From positions 1 through 30,471 of the forward strand of contig JBOFDP010000008.1 of the NCBI GenBank assembly GCA_051647125.1: DNA of 30,471 bases, given 5' to 3'. Positions within the stretch are counted from its first letter, which is position 1. Every line of letters starts with the position of its first letter. A program made the position numbers and the translations under genes. The DNA comes from JBOFDP01 sp051647125 (GTDB taxonomy: Bacteria > Bacteroidota > Bacteroidia > Chitinophagales > Chitinophagaceae). Shown in pieces: positions 7,286 to 15,586 of this stretch. The notes under the pieces are model-generated. The model was not told where the DNA came from. It saw nothing but the letters and a program-made list of their open reading frames with translations, and made no database searches.

Positions 7286-8671
7286 ATGAAAAAAATTTAC
7301 ATCTTAGGGACATTATTACTATTAATTATCTTATTAAGTAATAACTTATTGGCACAAAAAATTAACCCGATTGAAGTACAAAGTCCTCTTCGCCCTACAA
7401 GTCAAAAAAATGTATTGGAACTAAAATGTCCCCCCTTAGATACCGTACGCATTGCTCTAATAGGCATAGGAATGAGAGGATATTCTGCTATTAAAAGATT
7501 TAAGCATTTACCGAAAACTCGCCTTGTTGCTATTGTAGATATTAACCCATTGGCAACGGATAGAGCAATACAACAATGTAAAAATTTAGGTATGCCAAAA
7601 CCAGCAGTATATCTGGGAAAAGACGCTTGGAAAACAGCTGTGGAAAGCAAGGATATAAATTTGGTATACATTTGTACCCCTTGGGATTCTCATACACCTA
7701 TAGCGGTGTATAGTATGAAAAAAGGTAAACATGTAGCTATTGAAGTACCTGCTGCTATGGATATCAAAGAATGTTGGGATTTGGTAAATACCGCTGAACA
7801 AACTCGCAAACATTGTATGATGTTGGAAAATTGCAACTATGATTTTTTTGAGCTTAATACCCTGAACATGGCACAAAAAGGACTTTTTGGAGAAATAGTA
7901 CATGGAGAAGGTGCTTATATTCATGATTTACGCTGGCTCAATTTTGCAAATCCTGACTCTGGTGGATATTGGGATTATTGGAGACTAAAATACAATACTG
8001 AAAACACAGGTAATCCTTATCCTACACATGGATTGGGACCTATTGCTCACGCTATGAATATTCATCGTGGGGATAAACTTAACCAATTAGTATCTATGTC
8101 TACTGGGCAATTTGGAATGACAGAATATAGCAAAAATAAATTTGGAGACAAATCTACCCAAGCAAAAACTAATTATCAAATGGGCGACATGAATACTACA
8201 CTTATTCGCACCGAAAAAGGAAAAACTATCATGATACAACACGATGTAACAAGCCCTCGTCCATACAGTCGTATTCACCTTATTAGTGGCACTAAAGGAT
8301 TTTGCTCAAAATGGCCTACCAAACAATTGGCTTTTGAACCCAATTCTCACAATGCCCTTTCAAAAAAAACAATGGATTCTATGCTTCAAGTGTATCAACA
8401 TCCAGTCATCACTCAGATAGGAGAGGATGAAGCTAAAAATGTAGGTGGACATGGTGGTATGGATTTTATCATGGATTATAGATTAGTATATTGCTTGCTG
8501 AATGGATTACCCTTAGATATGGACGTGTACGATGCTGCTGAATGGTGCTCGTTGACGGAGCTTTCGAAAATTTCAGTAAAAAATAATAATGCTCCCGTAA
8601 AAATTCCTGACTTTACACGAGGAGATTGGAAAAAACTAAAAAAAGTTACTTATTATATAAATCCAAAATAA
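7286..8671 (+). CDS. Exported Gfo/Idh/MocA oxidoreductase, GH109 (alpha-N-acetylgalactosaminidase)-like
   Basis: A 461-residue protein starting at ATG 7286 with a Sec signal peptide (MKKIYILGTLLLLIILLS, then NNLLAQ). An ATG at 7250 would add 12 residues ahead of the signal and overlap the acetyltransferase gene, so it is less likely. A Rossmann NAD-binding motif GIGMRG is at residues 60-65, and the helper motif is EVPAA rather than the EKP of cytosolic dehydrogenases. The stretch GNPYPTHGLGP, an export signal and length fit family GH109, which uses tightly bound NAD to remove alpha-linked GalNAc from glycans by a redox-elimination mechanism. The exact glycan is not predictable. Related exported oxidoreductases of unknown substrate remain possible. 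Confidence 0.82.
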   Translation: MKKIYILGTLLLLIILLSNNLLAQKINPIEVQSPLRPTSQKNVLELKCPPLDTVRIALIGIGMRGYSAIKRFKHLPKTRLVAIVDINPLATDRAIQQCKNLGMPKPAVYLGKDAWKTAVESKDINLVYICTPWDSHTPIAVYSMKKGKHVAIEVPAAMDIKECWDLVNTAEQTRKHCMMLENCNYDFFELNTLNMAQKGLFGEIVHGEGAYIHDLRWLNFANPDSGGYWDYWRLKYNTENTGNPYPTHGLGPIAHAMNIHRGDKLNQLVSMSTGQFGMTEYSKNKFGDKSTQAKTNYQMGDMNTTLIRTEKGKTIMIQHDVTSPRPYSRIHLISGTKGFCSKWPTKQLAFEPNSHNALSKKTMDSMLQVYQHPVITQIGEDEAKNVGGHGGMDFIMDYRLVYCLLNGLPLDMDVYDAAEWCSLTELSKISVKNNNAPVKIPDFTRGDWKKLKKVTYYINPK

Positions 8672-8692
8672 CTCTATCTTTTTTCAATTAGC

Positions 8693-8726
8693 AAAAGAGG
8701 AATATCTATAAAGTATTCCTCTTTTT
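8693..8726. terminator. Bidirectional terminator between GH109-like gene and mqnD
   Basis: Perfect 12-base arms AAAAGAGGAATA (8693-8704) and TATTCCTCTTTT (8714-8725) flank a 9-base loop and end in a T run. It serves the convergent genes on both sides and overlaps the mqnD stop codon at 8725-8727. Confidence 0.8.
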
Positions 8727-9507
8727 AATACCATAAAGTATTCATCAACTGAATAGCTTGCTTTCCTTTTTCTCCAATATCTAAACTATAATTATTAACA
8801 TAAAGTTTGATATGGTTGTACATAACTTCCGCTAACATTGATTGAGCATTATCTTTAACAAAATCACTTAATACAGGATAATTTTTCCAGGCAAACTGAA
8901 TACTCTGTTGTATAAAAAAATTTATTTGTTGTTGTATTTTCTCATCTATATTTTTCTTTATTACAATACCTCCTAAAGGAATAGGGAGTTGAGTTTTTAT
9001 TTCCCATAATTTTCCTAAATCAGCAACAAGGTATAATCCTTTTTTCTGATAAGTAAATCTATTTTCGTGAATAATAACTCCTATTTCTACCTTCTCCTCT
9101 AATACCATTTGTTCTATTTCAGAAAATAGAAAAATCTCTTTTTTCGTAAGTTCTGGATATACATATTGCAATAAAAAATTAGCTGTAGTATTTTTACCCG
9201 GTATACCTACTTTTAAATCAGAATTAATTTTTTTTATTTGATTCTTTGATACCAATAAAGGACCTAGTCCAATACCCAAAGCACCTCCACTTTTTAATAA
9301 ATTATATTTTTTTTGGATATAGAAATAGTGTGCATAACTAATTTTTATTATATCGAAATCTCCTTCTGTTGCCCACTGATTAAGTGTATCTATATCTTCC
9401 AAATAGTATTCAAATTCTAATCCTTTTGTATCTATTTTATGATGTAATAAGGCATCAAAAATAAAGGTATCGTTTGGACAAGGACTAATACCTATTTTTA
9501 GTTTCAT
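8725..9507 (-). CDS. mqnD: 1,4-dihydroxy-6-naphthoate synthase (MqnD)
   Basis: A 260-residue cytosolic enzyme of the futalosine menaquinone pathway. It converts cyclic de-hypoxanthine futalosine to 1,4-dihydroxy-6-naphthoate. The N-terminus IGISPCPNDTFIFDALLHHK is the hallmark of MqnD. GIGLGPLLVS and GIVIHENRFTYQKKGLYLV are further family stretches, the latter carrying the conserved His. The fold is that of periplasmic binding proteins, but there is no signal peptide, as expected. The start overlaps the end of mqnB by 23 bases, which indicates translational coupling within one operon. Confidence 0.93.
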   Translation of the reverse strand: MKLKIGISPCPNDTFIFDALLHHKIDTKGLEFEYYLEDIDTLNQWATEGDFDIIKISYAHYFYIQKKYNLLKSGGALGIGLGPLLVSKNQIKKINSDLKVGIPGKNTTANFLLQYVYPELTKKEIFLFSEIEQMVLEEKVEIGVIIHENRFTYQKKGLYLVADLGKLWEIKTQLPIPLGGIVIKKNIDEKIQQQINFFIQQSIQFAWKNYPVLSDFVKDNAQSMLAEVMYNHIKLYVNNYSLDIGEKGKQAIQLMNTLWY

Positions 9508-10186
9508 AGTTTTGTATATAAAAAATAATATCTTGTGTATCTTGAGTAAGTTGCTCTATAGCCTCTTTCAGCTTCCATTGTGATTTATCTCTCTCCCCTA
9601 CCTTATTAGAGATATTACGTATTTGAAGAAAGGGAACTCCCTCATTAAGACAAACAAAATGTACTGCTGCTCCTTCCATACTTTCTATCTGTATGCCTTG
9701 TTTTTTCAAATAAGAAATACGGTCTATTGAAGTAGTAATTTCATTCACAGTAGAGGCATATACTCTTTTGAAGGCTAATTTGGATAAAAAAGGATTTTCA
9801 TTTTTTAAAAACCCTTTTTTATCATAATGAAAAGGGTTTCTTTCCATAAAATTAGGATTGAATACCGATTGAAATTTTCCATTTTCAAAAACTCCCATAT
9901 CACCAAAAAAATCCTGATATACCAAAACTGTTTCACAAAGAGAAAGTCCCTCTTCCATACTCCCAGCAATACCCACTTCTATCACCATGTCATATTTATA
10001 TGATTGCAATTTTTTTGTAAGATGATATACGGTATGTGCTATGCCTATGCCAGTGATACAAATATCTATTTGAGGAAATAAACTCTGTAAAAGAGCTACT
10101 TCTTTCTTTGTCGCACTAACTAATAATATTTTAAAATCATATATTGCCCTATAGAAATCTTCTTTTCTTTTGTGTATATTGTTCAT
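9485..10186 (-). CDS. mqnB: Futalosine hydrolase (MqnB)
   Basis: A 233-residue nucleoside phosphorylase-fold enzyme that removes the base from futalosine or aminofutalosine. The core begins DFKILLVSATKKEV at residue 17. IEVGIAGSMEEG lies at 69-80, the active-site ESMEGAA at 168-174 and IRNISNKVGERD at 189-200. The 16 residues before the core are an unusual leader (MNNIHKRKEDFYRAIY). The ATG at 10186 is the only start upstream of the core, so the extension is probably real. With mqnD here and mqnE at 27985-29115, three steps of the pathway lie in this window. Confidence 0.93.
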   Translation of the reverse strand: MNNIHKRKEDFYRAIYDFKILLVSATKKEVALLQSLFPQIDICITGIGIAHTVYHLTKKLQSYKYDMVIEVGIAGSMEEGLSLCETVLVYQDFFGDMGVFENGKFQSVFNPNFMERNPFHYDKKGFLKNENPFLSKLAFKRVYASTVNEITTSIDRISYLKKQGIQIESMEGAAVHFVCLNEGVPFLQIRNISNKVGERDKSQWKLKEAIEQLTQDTQDIIFYIQNYETKNRY

Positions 10187-10296
10187 ATATTTTACAATTA
10201 TATATCAAAAAAACAATATAATACCTTATTTGACTATTTATATATTTTCAGATTGACAAACAATTTCTTAATCCATAAATATAATTATCAAATACC

Positions 10297-11577
10297 TTAA
10301 TCTAAGCTTGGATAAAGTTGAAAATTTTTCATATACAGGGCAACCTCTTCTTTCAAAGTAGCAAGATAGCGTTCGTCGTTACGATGTTGTAAAGCAAGGT
10401 CAATGCTATTAACCACAAATTCCATATCCTGTTCTGTAAGTCCTCTAGTAGTAATAGCAGGAGTTCCTATGCGAATTCCGGAAGTAATAAAAGGAGTTGT
10501 ATTATCATAAGGAATCATATTTTTATTTACAGTAATACCTGCCTTATCAAGAATTTTTTCTGCTTGTTTACCTGTAATATCTTTATTCTGTAAGTCTATT
10601 AAAAGAAGGTGGTTGCTAGTACCTCCCGATACAAGAGTATAATTTTTCTCTAAAAAAACTTTCTCTATAGCCTTAGCATTTTTGATAATTTGTTGAGCAT
10701 AAGTGGTAAAACTATCAGAAAGTATTTCCTCAAAAGCAATAGCCTTAGCAGCAATGATATGCATAAGAGGTCCTCCTTGAGTGCCAGGGAATACGGATAA
10801 ATCAAGCATATTGCTCATCATAAGAGTTTGTCCCTTATTATTTTTTATACCAAAGGGATTTTCAAAATCTTTAGGAAGCATAATTACACCACCACGAGGT
10901 CCTCTCAAAGTTTTATGTGTAGTACTAGTAACAATATGGCAATATTCAAAAGGGTTATTAAGCAATTTTTTGGCTACTAATCCTGCCGGGTGAGCAATAT
11001 CTGCCATAATCAATGCTCCTATTTTATCGGCTATTTCACGTACACGCTTATAATCCCAATCCCTACTATATGCCGAAGCTCCTACAATAATAAGTTTAGG
11101 ATTTTCTTGAACGGCTACTTTTTCCATCATATCATAATCTACCAAATGCGTATCTTTTCTTACACCATAAAATATTACTTTGTATAATTTACCCGAAAAA
11201 TTAACAGGGCTACCATGAGTCAGATGCCCTCCCATATTAAGATCTAAGCCCATAATAGAATCTCCAGGTTTTACAATAGCACTGAGTACAGCACTATTGG
11301 CTTGCGCACCACTATGAGGTTGTACATTAACATATTCACAATTAAATATTTTTTTTAATCTATCAATAGCAATATCTTCTACTTTATCTACCACCTCACA
11401 ACCACCATAATATCTACGACCAGGATACCCTTCTGCATATTTATTGGTCATTATATTGCCCATGGTGTTTATTACTTCAAGGCTAGCAAAATTTTCTGAT
11501 GCAATAAGCTCAATGCCATTTCTTTGCCTTTCTAGTTCTTCTTTAATAATCTGATGAACGGTAGTGTCTTTAAACAT
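10297..11577 (-). CDS. glyA: Serine hydroxymethyltransferase
   Basis: A 426-residue PLP enzyme that interconverts serine and glycine and charges tetrahydrofolate with a one-carbon unit. The PLP lysine is K222 in TSTTHKTLRGPRGG. ELIASENFAS (23-32), NKYAEGYPGRRYYGG (45-59) and MADIAHPAGLVA (191-202) are all present. Length is standard. It stands alone on its strand, 110 bases upstream of mqnB and divergent from lptB. A candidate promoter box lies 41 bases before the start. Confidence 0.97.
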   Translation of the reverse strand: MFKDTTVHQIIKEELERQRNGIELIASENFASLEVINTMGNIMTNKYAEGYPGRRYYGGCEVVDKVEDIAIDRLKKIFNCEYVNVQPHSGAQANSAVLSAIVKPGDSIMGLDLNMGGHLTHGSPVNFSGKLYKVIFYGVRKDTHLVDYDMMEKVAVQENPKLIIVGASAYSRDWDYKRVREIADKIGALIMADIAHPAGLVAKKLLNNPFEYCHIVTSTTHKTLRGPRGGVIMLPKDFENPFGIKNNKGQTLMMSNMLDLSVFPGTQGGPLMHIIAAKAIAFEEILSDSFTTYAQQIIKNAKAIEKVFLEKNYTLVSGGTSNHLLLIDLQNKDITGKQAEKILDKAGITVNKNMIPYDNTTPFITSGIRIGTPAITTRGLTEQDMEFVVNSIDLALQHRNDERYLATLKEEVALYMKNFQLYPSLD

Positions 11578-11617
11578 AGTTTCTCATATTAAAAGTATAA
11601 AAAAATTTATATGGCTA

Positions 11618-11625
11618 CAAATGTA
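11618..11625 (-). promoter_or_regulatory. Candidate -7 box for glyA
   Basis: On the minus strand this reads TACATTTG, matching TAnnTTTG. It is 41 bases from the glyA start codon, which gives a leader of about 35 bases. No good -33 box is visible. Confidence 0.35.
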
Positions 11626-11740
11626 ATCAAAAAATTTAAGTATCCTGTTTTCTCTATCCCTAAAGTAACCTAAAATTGAAATATAGAATGTTGTCTATTT
11701 TGAATATTTATAATACATTACAATTAAAACTCAATACATT

Positions 11741-11781
11741 AGACAAAGTTTAGAAAGTTTAGAAAGTTTCTCTTATTTTTG
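11741..11781 (+). promoter_or_regulatory. Three AAAGTTT direct repeats and a TATTTTTG box before lptB
   Basis: AAAGTTT occurs at 11745-11751, 11754-11760 and 11763-11769 with exact 9-base spacing, followed by TATTTTTG (11774-11781), which fits TAnnTTTG. The box is 4 bases before the lptB ATG, so a transcript from it would be leaderless. The repeats sit where a -33 box or an operator would lie. Confidence 0.3.
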
Positions 11782-11785
11782 TGAT

Positions 11786-12553
11786 ATGGTTGGTAAAATT
11801 ATCACAGAAAAGTTAGTTAAAATTTATAAAAAAAGAACGGTAGTCAATCATGTAAGTATAGAAGTAAATAGGGGAGAAATTGTGGGACTTCTTGGTCCTA
11901 ATGGAGCAGGAAAGACTACTACTTTTTACATGGTTGTAGGATTAATACAACCAGACCAAGGGAGGGTTTTTTTTAATGGTAAAGATATTTCTTCTGAGGC
12001 TATGTACAAAAGAGCTAAAATGGGTATTAGTTATCTACCTCAAGAAGCCAGTATCTTTAGAAAACTTAGTGTAGAGGATAATATAAAAGCTATTTTAGAA
12101 ATGCTCCCTCTCAGCAAAGAGGAACAACAAATAAAGTTGGAAAATTTACTTTCTGAATTTCACCTTACCCACGTAAGGAAAAACAAAGGTGGAGTGGTAA
12201 GTGGTGGCGAAAGAAGGCGTACAGAAATAGCTCGTGCATTGGCTATAAGTCCAGAATTTTTATTATTAGATGAACCCTTTGCAGGTGTAGACCCTATAGC
12301 TGTAGAAGATATACAAACCATAGTAGCCCAGCTCAAATATAAAGATATTGGTATCCTCATTACCGATCACAACGTACAAGAGACACTTTCTATTTGTGAT
12401 AGAGCTTATCTGTTAGTAGATGGGAAAATTTTTACACAAGGAACTCCTGAAGAACTTGCTTCTAACGAACAAGTAAGAAGATTGTACTTAGGTACAAACT
12501 TTGAATTACGAAGAAAAAAATATATCTTGGATAAGATAAAAAATAATGCATAA
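11786..12553 (+). CDS. lptB: LPS export ABC transporter ATPase LptB
   Basis: A 255-residue cytosolic ATPase that powers LPS extraction from the inner membrane with LptF and LptG. Walker A is GPNGAGKTT (37-45), the Q-loop is LPQEASIFRKLSVEDNI (from 84), the signature is SGGERRR (139-145) and Walker B is FLLLDEPFAGVDP (158-170). The switch His lies in ITDHNVQET. The Q-loop wording and SGGERRR are typical of LptB and separate it from other ABC ATPases. A membrane partner, lptG, is encoded at 26836-27948. It is followed after 27 bases by the GH3-family gene. Confidence 0.94.
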   Translation: MVGKIITEKLVKIYKKRTVVNHVSIEVNRGEIVGLLGPNGAGKTTTFYMVVGLIQPDQGRVFFNGKDISSEAMYKRAKMGISYLPQEASIFRKLSVEDNIKAILEMLPLSKEEQQIKLENLLSEFHLTHVRKNKGGVVSGGERRRTEIARALAISPEFLLLDEPFAGVDPIAVEDIQTIVAQLKYKDIGILITDHNVQETLSICDRAYLLVDGKIFTQGTPEELASNEQVRRLYLGTNFELRRKKYILDKIKNNA

Positions 12554-12580
12554 TAAATCACCCAGCAAGAACTACGTATT

Positions 12581-14104
12581 ATGAATCTATTACGTCAAAT
12601 AGTCTCTTTAATTTTTCGTAAAAAATACAACCAAATTAAGCATTGGAAGAACTACCCTCATAAAATGCAAAAAGCCATTTTTCAAAATCTTATTCATAGT
12701 GGACAGTATACAGAATTTGGAAAACAATATCACTTCTCTAAAATAAATCAAATAAAAGATTTTCAAGAACAAGTACCTTTACATGAATATGAGACGATAA
12801 AACCCTATATTGATAAAATGATGGAAGGGGAAGAAAATGTTTTATGGAACACTCCTATTCATTGGTTTTCAAAAAGTAGTGGTACTACCTCTGGGATAAG
12901 CAAATATATTCCAGTATCTGAAGAAACACTTTCTGAGTGTCATTACTTAGCAGCAAAAGAGGTTGTTAGTGTTTACCAACATCATTTTAAAAATAATCAA
13001 TTATTATCTGGCAAAACATTGGTATTGGGAGGTTCTCATCAGGTTATTCATCATAATGAAGATATTCATGTAGGAGACGTAAGTGCCGTACTACTTGAAA
13101 ATGCTCCTTTTTATAGCAATCTTATACAATGCCCTCCATCCCCTATTGCCCTTATGATCGAATGGGAAAAGAAAATAGAAAAAATGGCTGAATATGCTTT
13201 GAAAGAAAAAATTACAGCATTTGCAGGAGTGCCTACATGGACACTTATTTTGATGAAAAAAATTTTAGATATTTCTGGTAAAAAATATCTTATTGATGCT
13301 ATACCTCATTTAGAAGCCTATATTCATGGAGGTGTATCTTTTGTACCGTACAAACATACTTTTAATGAACTGATAGGGAAAACTATAAACTACGTAGAAA
13401 CTTATAATGCCAGTGAAGGATTTTTTGCTATGCAAGATAATTTTAAAGAAGATGAAGGTATACTTTTAGCTGTAAATCATGGCATTTTTTACGAATTTCT
13501 CCCTATCGATGAATATCAACAAGATAACCCCAAAACATATACCTTAGAAGAAGTAGAACTTCATAAACAATATGCTTTAGTCATTACAACCAATAGTGGA
13601 CTATGGAGATATATTATTGGAGATACCATTACTTTTACAAATTTAAGGCCCTACAGCATTAAAGTAAGTGGTCGATTAAAACAATTTATAAATGCTGTTG
13701 GAGAAGAAGTAATTGTAGAAAATGCCGACAAGGCTATACAATATGCAGCACAACAAACACACACGCAAATAAAAGATTATACAGCAGCACCCATATATAT
13801 TACAGGTAGAGAAAAAGGTAGACATGAATGGATTATTGAGTTTGAAATACCTCCTCAAAATATTGATTATTTTATAGAGCTTTTAGATAATAAACTACAA
13901 TCTGAAAACAGTGATTATAAAGCTAAAAGATACAAAAATATGGCACTTTTAAAGCCCCTAGTACACGTAGCCAAAAAAGGATTATTCGAAGCTTGGCTTA
14001 GAAAAAATAATAAACTTGGGGGGCAAAATAAAATACCTCGTCTTAGCAACGATAGAAAATATATAAATGAGTTATTGGTAATTAGAGAAAATACTCCTCT
14101 ATAA
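12581..14104 (+). CDS. GH3 family acyl-adenylating enzyme
   Basis: A 507-residue protein of the GH3 branch of adenylate-forming enzymes, known in plants for joining amino acids to hormones such as auxin. Visible motifs are the phosphate loop SKSSGTTSGISKYIP (97-111), HGGVSFVPY, ETYNASEGFFAMQ and the hinge region NSGLWRYIIGDTI. All core motifs are present, so it is probably active. Bacterial members have no agreed substrate. Its place after lptB suggests an envelope or lipid role, which is inference. It ends one base before the convergent flippase gene. Confidence 0.88.
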   Translation: MNLLRQIVSLIFRKKYNQIKHWKNYPHKMQKAIFQNLIHSGQYTEFGKQYHFSKINQIKDFQEQVPLHEYETIKPYIDKMMEGEENVLWNTPIHWFSKSSGTTSGISKYIPVSEETLSECHYLAAKEVVSVYQHHFKNNQLLSGKTLVLGGSHQVIHHNEDIHVGDVSAVLLENAPFYSNLIQCPPSPIALMIEWEKKIEKMAEYALKEKITAFAGVPTWTLILMKKILDISGKKYLIDAIPHLEAYIHGGVSFVPYKHTFNELIGKTINYVETYNASEGFFAMQDNFKEDEGILLAVNHGIFYEFLPIDEYQQDNPKTYTLEEVELHKQYALVITTNSGLWRYIIGDTITFTNLRPYSIKVSGRLKQFINAVGEEVIVENADKAIQYAAQQTHTQIKDYTAAPIYITGREKGRHEWIIEFEIPPQNIDYFIELLDNKLQSENSDYKAKRYKNMALLKPLVHVAKKGLFEAWLRKNNKLGGQNKIPRLSNDRKYINELLVIRENTPL

Positions 14105-14105
14105 C

Positions 14106-15581
14106 TCATTTATTTTTTTTGAAAATACGTATTATATGCCGTTCTTCTATTATGAAAACAATACCTACATATATTGCTAAAAATAGTATTCCTATTAAAA
14201 AATTTACAAAAAAATAGGTAGTCTCTACATAAATATATATGGCATAAATGACCACTGCAAAAAGTAAATAAAAAATCATTGTTTTAATAGGGTATGGAAC
14301 AGGATATTTTTTTTGCCCCCAAGTATATACTACCACTACCATAAATAGATACGAAAAAAAAGTAACCCAAGCACAAGCTACATAAGAATATTTTGGTATC
14401 AATACAATATTACCAATAATTGTAATCAAAGCTGCTGATACGGCTATCACTCCTCCGGCATAAGTTTGTTGTTTTACCTTATACCATATGGAAATATTAT
14501 AGTAAATACCTAAAAAAATATTTGCCAATGCAAGTATACCCACTACTTTCAATCCTTCTATATATTCAGGATGTTGTTTATTAACAATAAGATATTGCCA
14601 AATATTCAAAAAAAGCATTAATACCAAAAAAATAATACATATGCCTATAGTAAACCATTTGGTAATCATAGCATATATTTTTTCAGGAAAAAGAGAATAT
14701 TTTAGTTGCTTAAAAAAGAAAGGTTCTGCGGCAAGGCGAAAGGCTTGTACGAAAAGCGTAATCATAATAGATAATTTATAAGCCGCAGCATAAATCCCAT
14801 TTTCAAACATACCTTGAGAAAAACTTCCTGCATAATAACGAGGTAGTAAAATTCTATCTAATGTTTCATTTACCATACCCCCCATATTTGCAACAAAAAT
14901 AAAAAAACTAAATAGGAGCATTTTTTTTAACAGTACTTTATCAATCTGGGGCTTCCACTCTTTCCATATAGGAAAAAGCATTAAAACTACACAAAAACTA
15001 GCAATAAAATTGGCGATAAAAATATACTCTATCTTGGTTTTTACTGGTATAAAATTCAATAAAGGAGTAAATAATAAGATTAGTTGCATCCCTATAATAA
15101 TTACTATGTTCAAGGCTTTTAGGCACGCATATTTCCTTGCTTTTTCTTGAAATCTGAGTTGACAAAATGGGATAACACTCAGCGTATCAAAAAACAAAAT
15201 TCCAAGTAAATAATAAATACACGGTTGTACCTTCTTCATAAATATAGGATTTACTTCTTTGCCAAACACAATAAATGCTTGCAAAGAAGGTAAACTCATA
15301 AGCACAATAATCACCAAAGAAGAAATAACAGTAGTAACTAACAATGCATTGTTAAATGTCTTTTGCTTATAATCGTGTACAAATCTAAAATAAGATGTTT
15401 CCATACCAAATGTACAAAGGATACTGAGAAAGGTGACAACAGCATACATATTACTGATAACACCATACTCAGCACCCCCAAACCAACGGACATGAAAAAA
15501 TACCAACAAGTAACTTAAAAATCTTCCCAATATGGTAGGCATTCCATACCAAAGCGTTTCCCCAAGAAGTTTTCTAAGCAT
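14106..15581 (-). CDS. Polysaccharide flippase, MOP/MATE superfamily (Wzx-like)
   Basis: A 491-residue integral membrane protein with about 14 helices, including the N-terminal LWYGMPTILGRFLSYLL and the loop WFGGAEYGVISNMYAVVTF typical of oligosaccharide or O-antigen flippases. Such proteins move lipid-linked glycans from the inner to the outer face of the inner membrane. It follows the glycosyltransferase gene by 5 bases, so both are probably translated from one message. The substrate is unknown. A lipid II flippase is less likely, because the wording is of the polysaccharide synthesis type rather than MurJ. Confidence 0.87.
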   Translation of the reverse strand: MLRKLLGETLWYGMPTILGRFLSYLLVFFHVRWFGGAEYGVISNMYAVVTFLSILCTFGMETSYFRFVHDYKQKTFNNALLVTTVISSLVIIVLMSLPSLQAFIVFGKEVNPIFMKKVQPCIYYLLGILFFDTLSVIPFCQLRFQEKARKYACLKALNIVIIIGMQLILLFTPLLNFIPVKTKIEYIFIANFIASFCVVLMLFPIWKEWKPQIDKVLLKKMLLFSFFIFVANMGGMVNETLDRILLPRYYAGSFSQGMFENGIYAAAYKLSIMITLFVQAFRLAAEPFFFKQLKYSLFPEKIYAMITKWFTIGICIIFLVLMLFLNIWQYLIVNKQHPEYIEGLKVVGILALANIFLGIYYNISIWYKVKQQTYAGGVIAVSAALITIIGNIVLIPKYSYVACAWVTFFSYLFMVVVVYTWGQKKYPVPYPIKTMIFYLLFAVVIYAIYIYVETTYFFVNFLIGILFLAIYVGIVFIIEERHIIRIFKKNK

Positions 15582-15586
15582 ACATT

